Assembly (NCBI GenBank): GCA_022710185.1
Contig: JAKLHK010000011.1
Location: 25,244 to 89,243, forward strand
Length of the DNA: 64,000 bases
Source: Bacteroidota bacterium
GTDB lineage: Bacteria; Bacteroidota; Bacteroidia; Bacteroidales; JAGNHN01
Direction of reading: 5' to 3'
Positions 25,889 through 36,143 of this stretch are shown here, piece by piece; positions within the stretch are counted from its first letter, which is position 1, and every line of letters begins with the position of its first letter. The notes under the pieces are model-generated. The model did no database searches. It was given only the letters and a program-made list of their open reading frames with translations, and was not told the origin of the DNA. The position numbers and the translations under genes are program-made.

Positions 25889-26638
25889 CTAATCCACTAT
25901 GCGTGCGCTGGCCTCTCCAATGATCTGCAGGGCGGTGCTCAGGGTTTCTACATCCTTGTACAGGAGGCCATCGGTTCCGCTGTGATGGCTGCGGCCGGCC
26001 AGGCTAAGGCCTACTTTTTCGCCGGGCCGTGAAGGATCCAGCACAGCAGAATATACCACGGCAGGCTGTGAAGATGTTGCATAGGCCTCGTCGCCAGGGT
26101 ATTTTGCATTCGTCCAGAACGTATTCCAATCCCAACTCTGGTTGATTTCAAGAAAGATGCGGACGGGGTGCTCCAAGGGCTGGTCGGCTTTTGCCTTGAG
26201 TCGGAACGCAGTCGTTGGCGTGGCTCCGGTATAGGCGTCGGGCACCGGCTGTGAAGGCTCAGGAAGATAGAGCCCATCGGAAGCCTGCAGCCCCCGCTGG
26301 TGGCCCCAGCGCGGCAGGGCAGCAGGCCGCCTTCTCTCTCCCGGTTCCCAATGGCCCTTCACCTGTTTCCCATGACGGAAGGTCCCGGTGGCGATGCTTT
26401 GGGCCACATAGAGGGTCTGCAGGTAGTTTCCACCCAGGTCTTCCAGCCAGACGGCCATCAGGGGATAATTCATCGAGGGTCCGGCAGGCACCTCGAGTAT
26501 GACTGTCTGTCCGCGACCGTTAGGATTGGTCACCAGATCGCTAACGACATCCCCGGCGGGGGCCGTCCGGCGGCCCGGCCCACACTGCGTCAGCGGAAGC
26601 ATCAGCAGCAGCAAGATCAAGGTCTTTATCCAATGCAT
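25889..26638 (-). CDS. DUF2271-like envelope protein
   Basis: A 249-aa protein with a signal peptide (MHWIKTLILLLLMLPLTQC); Gln before the Cys makes the lipobox LTQC atypical. The stretch PLMAVWLEDLGGNYLQTLYV followed later by PDAYTGATPTTAF resembles DUF2271, periplasmic proteins of unknown function whose signature is an AVWVED strand and a SGATP loop. It begins 4 bases after the stop of the TonB-dependent receptor gene and is surely co-transcribed, so it may act with that receptor. The spacing between the receptor and this gene is too tight for an own promoter. Confidence 0.5.
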   Translation of the reverse strand: MHWIKTLILLLLMLPLTQCGPGRRTAPAGDVVSDLVTNPNGRGQTVILEVPAGPSMNYPLMAVWLEDLGGNYLQTLYVAQSIATGTFRHGKQVKGHWEPGERRRPAALPRWGHQRGLQASDGLYLPEPSQPVPDAYTGATPTTAFRLKAKADQPLEHPVRIFLEINQSWDWNTFWTNAKYPGDEAYATSSQPAVVYSAVLDPSRPGEKVGLSLAGRSHHSGTDGLLYKDVETLSTALQIIGEASARIVD

Positions 26639-26642
26639 GGCT

Positions 26643-29045
26643 TTAAAATTCGATCATGACGCCCAGAGTGGGCAATACGGTTCCGCTGGTGTTCTCCAGG
26701 TAGCGCAGCTGATATCGCTGCTCCTCCAGGGGAGCCCCGGGGTTGAGTACCACCGGCAACCCGTTCTCGTCCCGGTTGTAGAGTACCGCGGGCTGTTCCG
26801 CCTGGAAGTTGTAGAGGTTCTGGATATCAAGATACAGCATCAGGGACCAGCGGTCGAAGTAGAACTGTTTGTCAACCCTGATGTCGAGCTGGTGGAAGGT
26901 CCCCAGTCTGAGGGAATTGAACCTGGAATAGTCGAGGTATCCCATGCCGCGGGCATCCCAGGCCAGGCGACTGGCGGAACGTTCCTCATCGTATGGGGTG
27001 TAAGGTGAGCCCCCAACCAGGCGCCACTTTGCGCCGATGTCCCAGTTTCCTTTCAGGCTGCGGGTAAGCGTGAAGTTGAGCAGGTGACGATTGTCCCAGG
27101 CGGTAGGTACATAACTTCCGCTGATATCCTTGAACTCGCTCCGCACCAGGGTGTATGAGAGGATCACGTTGAAGCCCGCCAGGTCACGGTTACGGTAATA
27201 GAGCTCAGCCCCGAAAGCGCGCCCCTCTCCGCGCGAATCCACCGCTTCGTCCCCGAAAGTACCGAAATCGGCGCCCTTGGAGGCGATTGCCAGGCTGTCG
27301 CTGAGGGAGAAGGGGTATTGCGCGTAATCCTTATAAAATCCTTCCAGGGTGAGCCGGGAGTTCTTGTCGGGCATCAGTTCCACCCCGGCAACGAAATGGT
27401 CAGCCAGGATGTATTTCACCCCGGCTTCACGGTTCACCAGTGCCCCACTGGCGTCGCGGTAGCCCAGGGTGGTGTAGGGAGGCCGCTGATAATACCGCCC
27501 AAGGTTGGCATTGAGAAACAGCTTCTCGGTAAGGGCGTATGATGCGGAAGCCCTGGGGGAGAGCTGTTGCAGGGGATTGGACATGGCCTCGTCGTAGTTG
27601 CTGGCATCTGTGCGCAGGCCCGCCGAAACCGTCAGTCGCTCGTCAAGCCAGGATTGGCTCAGCTGGCCCTGAAGGTGGTAGGCGAAAAGTTCGAGACGGG
27701 TGGAATAGTCCAGGGTCTGCAATTCCCCAAAGGCGAATTGTGAGCGGCGGGTATCGTTTCCGTACTGTCCCAGCACGGCTCCGGCCCCATAGGTGATCTT
27801 GGTGTTCCCGATGCGCTGCAATCGCTCAAACCTTAGTTTGTTCTCGGCTTCGGAAGAAGCGTAATCAAAGGTGCGCGCGAGCCGGTCATCGTTATCAATG
27901 TATTTGTACGCGACATTATTAAGGTAGGAACGGCTGATCACCCAGGTGTCGAAGCCATTATTGCGGAAATGCTTGTAAACGGTTCCCAGAGTGTAGCTCC
28001 ACTGTTCATTGGCCGGAAGGTAATCAAGGATATATTGCTGTTCCTCCGTGGGTTCGGTTATGCCCAGGTTGAGTTCGTTGACATCGTAGGCAGCCAGGCC
28101 GATAACCGAGAGCTCATTCTTCTGGTCGATCTTCAGCTTATACTTGAACTGCATGTCGTTGTAGGTCGGCAAAAAGGGAAGGCCAATCAGGTTGAAGAGG
28201 AACTGAAGGTAAGACCTCCGTACCGAGAAGATGAGGGAAGAGCGATCGCTGAGCGGTCCTTCGGCACTGAAGGCCAGGTCGGTGGCCCCGAGGGTGGTGC
28301 GGAAGTTGAACTTATCAGGGTTGCCATCCACCTGGTTCATCACCAATACCGAGCTCAGGGCATTGCCCCGTGAGGCCGGGAATGCCCCGGAATAGAGGTC
28401 GATCTCGCGGATGAAGTCAACATTAAGGATGCCCACGGGTCCCCCGCTGGCGCCCTGGGTGGAGAAATGGTTGATGTAAGGGATCTCGACCCCATCGAGG
28501 ACGAAGCTGTTTTCGTTGGGTCCACCTCCCCTGACGATGACATCATTGCGAAAGGACACGGACTGGGCCACACCCGGCAGCGACTGGATCACCTTGGAGA
28601 TGTCGCGGTTGGCCCCGGGATTCTTGTCGATCTCGTCTATTCCCAGGGTGCGCAACGATACAGGGCTCTCTTCCAGGCGGCGGAAAGGTGTGGCCTCCAC
28701 CACCACCATCTCCAGGTCTACGCTGCGGGGCTTCATGGCGATCTGGACTGTGCTGGTCCTGGCATTGGTCACCAGTATGGCTTCAGTAATGATATCCTCG
28801 TAACCGATGGAAGTGGCCTTCAGCCGGATATACCCGGGCTTGAGTCCGGTGAAGCTGAAGTTCCCTTCCAGGTCGGAGGTACTGCCGATGGTGGGGTTGT
28901 CCCAGACCACGATATTGGTGAAGGGCAGAGGCTCGTTGGTCTCCGCATCGAATACCCGGCCTTTGATCACCCCGCTCTGCGCCGTGGTGAGGCCGGGAGC
29001 CAGCATTGAAGCCAGGAGCAGGCCAATGATAAATATCTTCCGCAT
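26643..29045 (-). CDS. TonB-dependent receptor with carboxypeptidase-regulatory-like N-terminal domain
   Basis: An 800-aa outer-membrane transporter. After the signal peptide (MRKIFIIGLLLASMLAPGLTTAQ) comes a CarboxypepD_reg-like beta-sandwich (GVIKGRVFDAETNEPLPFTN), then a plug domain (residues about 120-230, with VIQSLPGVAQSVSFRNDVIVRGGGPNENSFVLDGVEI), then a 22-stranded barrel to the C-terminal Phe (LGVMIEF), the usual end of an outer-membrane protein. It imports a ligand with energy from TonB; ligand unknown. No SusD partner follows, so it is not a classical SusCD pair; the DUF2271-like gene downstream is the only companion. ATGs at 29054 and 29072 are alternative starts. Confidence 0.9.
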   Translation of the reverse strand: MRKIFIIGLLLASMLAPGLTTAQSGVIKGRVFDAETNEPLPFTNIVVWDNPTIGSTSDLEGNFSFTGLKPGYIRLKATSIGYEDIITEAILVTNARTSTVQIAMKPRSVDLEMVVVEATPFRRLEESPVSLRTLGIDEIDKNPGANRDISKVIQSLPGVAQSVSFRNDVIVRGGGPNENSFVLDGVEIPYINHFSTQGASGGPVGILNVDFIREIDLYSGAFPASRGNALSSVLVMNQVDGNPDKFNFRTTLGATDLAFSAEGPLSDRSSLIFSVRRSYLQFLFNLIGLPFLPTYNDMQFKYKLKIDQKNELSVIGLAAYDVNELNLGITEPTEEQQYILDYLPANEQWSYTLGTVYKHFRNNGFDTWVISRSYLNNVAYKYIDNDDRLARTFDYASSEAENKLRFERLQRIGNTKITYGAGAVLGQYGNDTRRSQFAFGELQTLDYSTRLELFAYHLQGQLSQSWLDERLTVSAGLRTDASNYDEAMSNPLQQLSPRASASYALTEKLFLNANLGRYYQRPPYTTLGYRDASGALVNREAGVKYILADHFVAGVELMPDKNSRLTLEGFYKDYAQYPFSLSDSLAIASKGADFGTFGDEAVDSRGEGRAFGAELYYRNRDLAGFNVILSYTLVRSEFKDISGSYVPTAWDNRHLLNFTLTRSLKGNWDIGAKWRLVGGSPYTPYDEERSASRLAWDARGMGYLDYSRFNSLRLGTFHQLDIRVDKQFYFDRWSLMLYLDIQNLYNFQAEQPAVLYNRDENGLPVVLNPGAPLEEQRYQLRYLENTSGTVLPTLGVMIEF

Positions 29046-29106
29046 GGTTTGCATTGTGGGTATGCGGAACAAACACGGATGCCGGAAAAAAGTTTGGGCT
29101 ATTCCG

Positions 29107-30093
29107 TCATTCGATCCCGCTGAAATGCTTCATGAACTGCACACGCTCGTATGCGGCAGGGTTGTCGGCCTTGCGCACACTGAGTGCCCCGACGAAGTCA
29201 TCGAGATGGGTGTATCCTTTGTCGTCCATCCAGGAAGAGAGGCCGTCCAGCATACGGGGGATAGCCCCGAAACCTTCCTTGTAGAGCACTGAGGCCAACT
29301 GCACCGCTTTCGCTCCGGCCAGAAGTTGCTTGATGACCGCATCGGAGTCATGGACCCCCGTGGATGCTGCCACATCGCAGTGCAGGCGGTCGCTGAGCAT
29401 GGCAACCCAGCGGAGGGAGAGGGCGAGCTCATCCGGATGGCTGAACACATGCGAAGGAGTGACCTTCAGGTTCTGGATATCGATGTCGGGAGAGAAAAAC
29501 CGGTTGAAGAGTACCATTCCGTCGATCCCGGTCCAACTCAGCTTCAGCGCGGTCTTGGCCAGTCCGGAGAAGTAGTGGCTGATCTTGAGTGCCACGGGGA
29601 TCCTTACTTGCTTCTTGACCCGGCTGACGATATCGAAATAGATCTTTTCGTTCTCTTCTCCTCCCTGATAGGGATCAGAGGGCAGGATAAAGACATTAAG
29701 CTCCAGTCCGTGGGCCCCGGCTTCCTGGATGCGGCTGGCAAAGCCGGTCCATTCGGAAGCAGTGACGCAATTGATGCTGGCGATCACCGGGATATCCACA
29801 CTGCGCCGGGCCTGACGGATGAGTTCGAGGTATTCGTCGATGGACCCTTCCTTCGAATAATTGTGGATATAGTCCTCCGCTTCGGAATAATACTGGCCGA
29901 TGGACGACTCGGACAGGGTCAGGGAACTTTCATGCCGTATCTGTTCTTCGAACAGGGATTTGAGGACCACGGCGGCAGCGCCCTGTTTCTCCAGTTCCAC
30001 GATGTTTTCTACCGAACGGGTCAGTCCGGAACTCCCGGCAATGATGGGGTTCTTCAGCGCAAGCCCCATGTATTTGGTAGAGAGGTCAGGCAT
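29107..30093 (-). CDS. Dihydroorotate dehydrogenase-like FMN protein
   Basis: A 328-aa TIM-barrel protein of the DHOD superfamily: N-terminal MPDLSTKYMGLALKNPIIAGSSG, an internal IPVIASINCVTASEW, and C-terminal phosphate-binding AGAKAVQLASVLYKEG. In PyrD the catalytic base is Cys or Ser in the loop after beta-strand 4; here the region reads LELNVFILPSD, so classical dihydroorotate oxidation is uncertain, and Bacteroidota usually carry this protein in addition to PyrD. No pyr genes are near. Promoter TACCTTTG at 30140-30147, leader about 45 bases. Confidence 0.75.
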   Translation of the reverse strand: MPDLSTKYMGLALKNPIIAGSSGLTRSVENIVELEKQGAAAVVLKSLFEEQIRHESSLTLSESSIGQYYSEAEDYIHNYSKEGSIDEYLELIRQARRSVDIPVIASINCVTASEWTGFASRIQEAGAHGLELNVFILPSDPYQGGEENEKIYFDIVSRVKKQVRIPVALKISHYFSGLAKTALKLSWTGIDGMVLFNRFFSPDIDIQNLKVTPSHVFSHPDELALSLRWVAMLSDRLHCDVAASTGVHDSDAVIKQLLAGAKAVQLASVLYKEGFGAIPRMLDGLSSWMDDKGYTHLDDFVGALSVRKADNPAAYERVQFMKHFSGIE

Positions 30094-30139
30094 AGGATAG
30101 GTATGAGGTGATTACGATGAGCGTTCAGTTATGGTATGC

Positions 30140-30147
30140 CAAAGGTA
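30140..30147 (-). promoter_or_regulatory. -7 element of the DHOD-like gene
   Basis: TACCTTTG on the minus strand, perfect consensus. Confidence 0.6.
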
Positions 30148-30202
30148 TGGATACAATAGATACGAAGGGCGGCTGTGGCCCGGGGAATGGCTTCCCGGGG
30201 GC

Positions 30203-31795
30203 TCACTTTCCCAGTATCTCCCGCTGCATTCTGCTATCACTCAGCACCTCCACCGCTTTCAGCATGGCCGGGTCGGTTTTCAGTATCACCTGGAAATATG
30301 CGGAAACGTCGAAGAGGTTGCGTGCCACCAGGGCCTTAAGTTGAAGCAGGATCAACTCGCTGGAGCGACCAAGTTCTGCCGGGTCCACCGGATGGCCGTT
30401 TTCTTCAGCCATAGCTTTCAGCTCATCGATCCATGAATGTGGAGCCTGGAACCCCTGGATGTAGGCACCGATATCGGGATGGTGCGACAGCAGCTCCTTG
30501 CGGTGCTGTTCAGTATAGGCGAGTACCAGGTCGTTCATAAGCCCCTCCCCGGCCAGGTCGGCATACAGCTCGGTGTAGGCCGTGGAGTCCCAGGGGATAA
30601 AGAGGTCGGGCATGATGCCGCCCCCTCCATAGACTGTGCGCCCCCCGCGGGTGGAATACTTGAGCGAATCAGGAAACTGTATGGAGTCTGCATTGACATA
30701 TTCTCCGTGTTCATAGCGTGAGACCAACTCCATCATGTACTCGTCCGAACCCGCTTCGTAAGGTTTTTGGATACAGCGGCCCGAAGGGGTAAAGTAGCGG
30801 GCAGTGGTGAGCCTTATCGCGGATCCATCAGTCAACGGAAACTGCTTCTGCACCAATCCTTTGCCAAATGAACGGCGGCCGATTACCACGCCCCGGTCCC
30901 AATCCTGCACCGCCCCGGCCACGATTTCGGACGCGCTGGCCGAACCTTCATCAATCAGCACACACACCTCGCCTTTCTCGAAACTTCCCAGCCAGGTGGC
31001 TTCCATTTCCTGACGGGGGCTGTTGATCCCCTCGGTGTACACGATGAGGCGGCCCGGGGCTAGAAACTGGTCAGCCAGTTCCACGGCGGCAAAGAGGTAA
31101 CCCCCACTGTTGCCCCTCAGGTCGAGGATGATTTTCTGCAGGCCCTCCCGCTTCAGCTGGCGCACGGCATCCTGGTACTCGGCCATAGTGTTCTGCGCGA
31201 AACGGTTGAGCTTGATATACCCGATAGCGGGAGCGGCCATGAAGGCAGCGTCGAGGCTGGTAATGGGAATGTTGTCACGGATAAGGGTATATTCTGTGGG
31301 ATTGGACCGGCCCTTCCGCAGTATCCCCACCCTGACCTTGCTCCCCTTCGGACCGCGCAGGTGCTTGAATACAAACTCATTGTCTACATGGCGGCCCGTA
31401 GCTTCCACCCCATCGATACTCACAATGCGGTCGCCAGCTATCAGTCCGGCCTTCTCCGAGGGCCCCCCGGTGATGGCCGAGATGATCAGGATGGTGTCGT
31501 GCCAGATCTGGAACTGGACGCCTATTCCTTCAAAGTTGCCGCTGAGCTCCTCGTTCGCATCTTTCAGATCCTCCTGGGAAAGATAAAAGGAATGGGGGTC
31601 GAGCGCCTCCAGCATGCCCACGATGGCCGTTTCGGTCAGGCGGTCAATGGAAGCGGTGTCCACATAGGTCATTTCGATATAGCTCAGCAGCGCTGACAGT
31701 TTGTCCCCGGCCTGACGGGGCGTCATATCCTGACCGAGGGCCGCATGCACTGCCGCAAGGAGCAGCAATGAGAGGGTAAACAGGGCTTTTCTCAT
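30203..31795 (-). CDS. C-terminal processing peptidase (S41 family), PDZ domain
   Basis: A 530-aa periplasmic serine protease. Signal peptide MRKALFTLSLLLLAAVHAALGQ; N-terminal helical region; PDZ domain (about residues 85-165, NFEGIGVQFQIWHDTILIISAI); then the S41 catalytic core with Ser in DEGSASASEIVAGAV and Lys in GRRSFGKGLVQ, the Ser-Lys dyad of CtpA/Prc. It degrades or trims periplasmic proteins by recognising their C-termini. The start at ATG 31795 follows the -7 element TAACTTTG; the frame extends further upstream without an ATG. A long C-terminal domain of about 180 residues follows the core, as in other Bacteroidota CtpA. Confidence 0.92.
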   Translation of the reverse strand: MRKALFTLSLLLLAAVHAALGQDMTPRQAGDKLSALLSYIEMTYVDTASIDRLTETAIVGMLEALDPHSFYLSQEDLKDANEELSGNFEGIGVQFQIWHDTILIISAITGGPSEKAGLIAGDRIVSIDGVEATGRHVDNEFVFKHLRGPKGSKVRVGILRKGRSNPTEYTLIRDNIPITSLDAAFMAAPAIGYIKLNRFAQNTMAEYQDAVRQLKREGLQKIILDLRGNSGGYLFAAVELADQFLAPGRLIVYTEGINSPRQEMEATWLGSFEKGEVCVLIDEGSASASEIVAGAVQDWDRGVVIGRRSFGKGLVQKQFPLTDGSAIRLTTARYFTPSGRCIQKPYEAGSDEYMMELVSRYEHGEYVNADSIQFPDSLKYSTRGGRTVYGGGGIMPDLFIPWDSTAYTELYADLAGEGLMNDLVLAYTEQHRKELLSHHPDIGAYIQGFQAPHSWIDELKAMAEENGHPVDPAELGRSSELILLQLKALVARNLFDVSAYFQVILKTDPAMLKAVEVLSDSRMQREILGK

Positions 31796-31816
31796 CCAAT
31801 TTCGGGGTAAAGCGGC

Positions 31817-31824
31817 CAAAGTTA
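31817..31824 (-). promoter_or_regulatory. -7 element of the S41 peptidase gene
   Basis: TAACTTTG on the minus strand, 21 bases before ATG 31795. Confidence 0.6.
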
Positions 31825-31860
31825 GATAAATTAGGAACGGTTTTAGCCCAGGGGAAGGCC

Positions 31861-32565
<705 letters not shown>

Positions 32566-32624
32566 CAGGGACTGCCGAGGGGGTGAGATAGAGTACATTC
32601 ACCGGGGAATATTCCCCGCCCTGC

Positions 32625-34106
32625 CTATTTCCCCGGAGGCTTATCCCGCATCACCATGCGGTCGAACAACCACAGTAGGCCCGCCGTAGCCACGCCGATC
32701 GCAGTGAACAGCATCCAGATGTTCTGGGGATGATAGGTAGCCCAGAGGTGATCGGTCAACTGATGTGGCGTCATCCCCATCCGCTCCGCGGCCATCATGA
32801 AATAATCGTTGCTGGAAAATCCATCGCTTATGGGGGGAAGGTCGAGTCTCCGGATCTCCGCCTCCTCTCCCAGCAGGGTGATCTTGTCAGACATCCGGGC
32901 AAAAGGCCCTCCTGAAAGCAAACCGGCCAGGAAGTTGCCCCCGGCCAGGGGCAGGAAGGAGGCGCCCATGTATAGGGCTGTCTTATCCTGTGGAGCGATC
33001 CTGCCCACATATTCGGTAATCTTGGGGGAGCTGGCCATCTCCCCAATTCCAAAAATGAAGATGCTGACAAACAGGAACATCCCGTTCTGGAACATAAAGG
33101 AAAGCCCGATACCGAGCGCACTGACGAAGATCCCTGCCACCATGGCGTTGAGCGGTCGCATACGCATGACACCATAGGACACCAGGACCTGGAAGAGGAT
33201 GATGTACATGGCGTCGATATTAGTCATCAGCTCGGCGGATATAGTCCCCTCCGGGGTACCCACGGCTTGTGCGAAACGGGGTGAGACGGCTTTCAGGGCG
33301 TCATACACCACCCCGGTATCCACCCACTGGTCGATGAAAACGGGCAGGGTGTAAAAGAGTTGCATATACATCGTCCAGAAACCCACCACAATAACAAGGA
33401 AGGTCAGGAACTTCCAGTCGCGAAGGGCGGTTCCCACGTGGCCCAGGGCCCGGGCGAGGTCAGGAAGGACACGTCCGGCGGCCTTCTCCCGGGCCGGCTC
33501 ACGGAAAAGCAACAATAAGAGGACAAGGTTGACCAGGATGACGGCCGCACCCATGGTAAATACATGTTCCCAGCTGATCAGGCGAAGCCGGGAGGCGAAG
33601 ATCGGGCCGATGAAAGCGCCGATGTTCACCATCATATAGTAAATCCCGAATCCTATGCTCGAGCTCTCCTCATCGGTGGTTTTGCTTACCGTAGCAGCAA
33701 TGATGGGCTTGAACAGCGACGCCCCCAGGGCCAACCAGAGGAACACCGCATACATCATCGGATAAGACCTGACCTGACCCATGAGATAATAGCCAGAGGC
33801 CAGCATAACATAAGCCAGGATGAGGGTTCGCTTGTACCCGAACCGGTCGGCGAGGGCCCCGGTGACTACCGGCAGGAAATATAACAGGGCCACCACCGTG
33901 CCCATCAGCAATCCTTTCTGCTGCTGGCTGAATCCCAGGGCCCCGGTGTCGGTAGAACCCGTAAGGTAAAGGGCCAGCACCATGAACATGCCGTACCATG
34001 CCCATCGTTCGAGGAGTTCCATGGCGTTGGCCACCCAGAAGGTCCGCGGAAAGCGGCTGAAGACACGTTCGATCCTACGCATAAGCCTGTCCGTTTCCGG
34101 CACCAT
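32625..34106 (-). CDS. POT/PTR-type peptide MFS transporter
   Basis: A 493-aa inner-membrane protein with about 14 hydrophobic helices. The N-terminal ELLERWAWYGMFMVLALYL resembles the ExxERxxYYG signature of proton-coupled oligopeptide transporters, and GALADRFGYKRTLI is the MFS loop 2-3 motif. In the POT family the second Glu and the Arg couple proton flow to peptide uptake; both are present. Substrate is therefore most likely di- or tripeptides. It begins 18 bases after the FISUMP gene on the same strand and may share its transcript. Confidence 0.82.
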   Translation of the reverse strand: MVPETDRLMRRIERVFSRFPRTFWVANAMELLERWAWYGMFMVLALYLTGSTDTGALGFSQQQKGLLMGTVVALLYFLPVVTGALADRFGYKRTLILAYVMLASGYYLMGQVRSYPMMYAVFLWLALGASLFKPIIAATVSKTTDEESSSIGFGIYYMMVNIGAFIGPIFASRLRLISWEHVFTMGAAVILVNLVLLLLLFREPAREKAAGRVLPDLARALGHVGTALRDWKFLTFLVIVVGFWTMYMQLFYTLPVFIDQWVDTGVVYDALKAVSPRFAQAVGTPEGTISAELMTNIDAMYIILFQVLVSYGVMRMRPLNAMVAGIFVSALGIGLSFMFQNGMFLFVSIFIFGIGEMASSPKITEYVGRIAPQDKTALYMGASFLPLAGGNFLAGLLSGGPFARMSDKITLLGEEAEIRRLDLPPISDGFSSNDYFMMAAERMGMTPHQLTDHLWATYHPQNIWMLFTAIGVATAGLLWLFDRMVMRDKPPGK

Positions 34107-34124
34107 TACGTTAAAAGAATCTGC

Positions 34125-35699
34125 TCAATCCCGAATGCAGCGTACAGAAAATGCATTGACCTTCTGGAAGCCCCCCCGGTAGCTGCGGTCGTCCCCGGCA
34201 TCCAGGTAGCGGGCCATGGCATCGGATGCCCCCGTAGCTTCCGAGGTCCAGAGCATGGCGCTGGTTCCCAGGGCAGCGAAGTTCGCACTCGCACCGTAGG
34301 CCCCTCCACCAGCCAGGGCCGTGAATCCATACAAGTCTGGGTTGCTGCCCCCGGCCGACCATGTGCTGCCCGACCGGAGCTGGCGCCCCGCATCATACCC
34401 ACGGAAGCCCAGCGAGTCCCAAATTCCGGAAAGGGAATCGTACTGGCTGTCCACATGGCCTTCCAGGAGTTTCCATTCCGCATCGGAAGGGATATGCCAG
34501 CCCAGGGGGCATATGCCCTGGGGGGAGGAAGCGTACTTCATCGCCTCATCCCAGGTGTAAAGGCCCCCGAATATCTGGCAGTTTGACGACTGGTTTTCGT
34601 AACAGTACTTTTCCATGACCGCGTTGCCGGTTTGCCCGGTCGCAGTGCTTACCATAGTCCCTACATCAAGGTTCTCCCTAAGCCAGCACTGACTTCCGAT
34701 TTTAACGGTAGTGTATTGCTTTCCGGCGTATACCACGGCAGGGAGGCCCGGGCAGGGCTGGAAGCCTGCAGCCACCGGCAGGACGGTGAGCGTCTTCGAC
34801 ACCGTATCGGTCAACTGGTCGGCATCCCTGACCTGCAGACGGATGCGATAGGTCCCAACGGAGGCATATTTCTGTGCCCCCAGGGTATCTGACTGGAAGG
34901 GAGTATCCCAACTGCCGTCCCCGTCCCAGTCCCAGCGGAAACGAAGATCGGAAAGGCTGCCGTCGGGGTCGTAGCTCGCTCCGGCATTGGCGAGGAAGGT
35001 CACGGCCGTCGTGCCGCTGGATGGATTCAGGGTGAATGCAGCCACAGGAGGGACACCACCCACCGTCACCAATGCAGAGTCCCTGCCCACCAGTCCTTTG
35101 CTGTCCTTCACCTCAAGGTTTACCCAGTAGGCACCGGGCAGAGCATAGGTGTGTGTGGCCATGGGGTCGGCCGACCAGCCCAGGTCCCACTGTCCGTCCC
35201 CTTCCCAGTCCCAGCGAAAACGAAGGGCGGAAAGGGGATCTTCAGGATCAGATGAGGCGGAAGCATCGAAAGCAACAGCCTGATTGGGCATTACCGTCGA
35301 CGGACTGAAGCTGAACTCCGCCAGTGGCGCGAAATTACCGGTCAGTACCAGGTCCATGCTGGCCGAGCCTTGCGCTCCCTCTTCATCCACCGCCTCTGCC
35401 TTCAAGCGATAACTCCCTGCTCCCAAACCCTCTGTGTCCCACACATACGTAAGATCAGAGGATTCCACTTCACGGAGTAGCGTGCTCCCCAGATAGAGCC
35501 TGAGATAGGCAATGCGGCCGTCATCGTCGGTGGCCCTGATACGTACCACCACCAGGGAATCTATGGCAATGGTGCTGCCGGACGCGGGTGACTGAAACGC
35601 TACCCCGGGCGGAAGGTTCTCGTCATCCTTGGTGCATGACCACATGATCAAGGACAAAAGGGCCAGGCAGGCCAGAATCAGCGTGCTCCATCTGCTCAT
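34125..35699 (-). CDS. Lipoprotein with Ig-like and two PKD domains and a FISUMP domain
   Basis: A 524-aa protein beginning MSRWSTLILACLALLSLIMWSC, a lipoprotein-like signal with an atypical lipobox (MWSC). It is followed by an Ig-like domain (about residues 30-125), two PKD domains (about 130-220 and 222-310, each with the FRWDW.GDG core: RFRWDWEGDGQW, RFRWDWDGDGSW), and a C-terminal FISUMP domain (about 325-524, with KIGSQCWLRENLDVGT, CPLGWHIPSDAEW and ending NAFSVRCIRD), named after Fibrobacter succinogenes major paralogues. Such proteins are displayed on the cell surface; role unknown. The -7 element TACATTTG is four bases from the ATG, so the mRNA is probably leaderless. Confidence 0.85.
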   Translation of the reverse strand: MSRWSTLILACLALLSLIMWSCTKDDENLPPGVAFQSPASGSTIAIDSLVVVRIRATDDDGRIAYLRLYLGSTLLREVESSDLTYVWDTEGLGAGSYRLKAEAVDEEGAQGSASMDLVLTGNFAPLAEFSFSPSTVMPNQAVAFDASASSDPEDPLSALRFRWDWEGDGQWDLGWSADPMATHTYALPGAYWVNLEVKDSKGLVGRDSALVTVGGVPPVAAFTLNPSSGTTAVTFLANAGASYDPDGSLSDLRFRWDWDGDGSWDTPFQSDTLGAQKYASVGTYRIRLQVRDADQLTDTVSKTLTVLPVAAGFQPCPGLPAVVYAGKQYTTVKIGSQCWLRENLDVGTMVSTATGQTGNAVMEKYCYENQSSNCQIFGGLYTWDEAMKYASSPQGICPLGWHIPSDAEWKLLEGHVDSQYDSLSGIWDSLGFRGYDAGRQLRSGSTWSAGGSNPDLYGFTALAGGGAYGASANFAALGTSAMLWTSEATGASDAMARYLDAGDDRSYRGGFQKVNAFSVRCIRD

Positions 35700-35703
35700 A
35701 ATA

Positions 35704-35711
35704 CAAATGTA
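35704..35711 (-). promoter_or_regulatory. -7 element of the FISUMP lipoprotein, leaderless
   Basis: TACATTTG on the minus strand, separated from ATG 35699 by four bases (TATT). Confidence 0.65.
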
Positions 35712-35799
35712 GGGAAACAGTTTCAGCTCCCTTGACTCAGGAGTGAGACCCCCATGATCAAGCAAACAGCAAATGAATAATCGAATAAGCTATTGATTA

Positions 35800-36087
35800 T
35801 CAAGCCTTCTTGCATCCTGCCCTTCCCCCTCCGCCGAAGAAGATCATCACGCCCAGGAGGTAACCGAAATCATACCACCCTCCGGCATTGGGAAAGGCGT
35901 AGATGGAATAGTCGGTGAACAGGCTGCCGATGAAGCTGAATAGGATGATAAAGCCGTGAAGCAGTCCCCAGAGGAAGCCAGCCGGTTCCTCCACAGGCAC
36001 AATGCTCTGCGTGGCACAGGAAGTCGACATTACCCCCAGGAGGATCACTGCGGCGATCCAGGGAAGAAGACGAGGAATACGTTTCAT
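35800..36087 (-). CDS. Small membrane lipoprotein, conserved GWYDFGYLLG type
   Basis: A 95-aa protein with lipoprotein signal (MKRIPRLLPWIAAVILLGVMSTSC, lipobox STSC), then GFLWGLLHGFIILFSFIGSLF and the conserved GGWYDFGYLLGVMIFFGGGG. I recognise this pattern as a widespread small envelope protein of unknown function. A TAACTTCG just upstream (minus, 36108-36115) may be a degenerate -7 box. Confidence 0.6.
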   Translation of the reverse strand: MKRIPRLLPWIAAVILLGVMSTSCATQSIVPVEEPAGFLWGLLHGFIILFSFIGSLFTDYSIYAFPNAGGWYDFGYLLGVMIFFGGGGRAGCKKA

Positions 36088-36143
36088 GAGGTTTGGGATT
36101 GGCCGCCCGAAGTTACGATAGAATCTGTAGCATCCATTGTCTC

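Noticed and set aside
30160..30205. GC-rich imperfect hairpin after the S41 peptidase gene as terminator
   Set aside because: Stem is interrupted by G-G mismatches and no T-tract follows on the minus strand.
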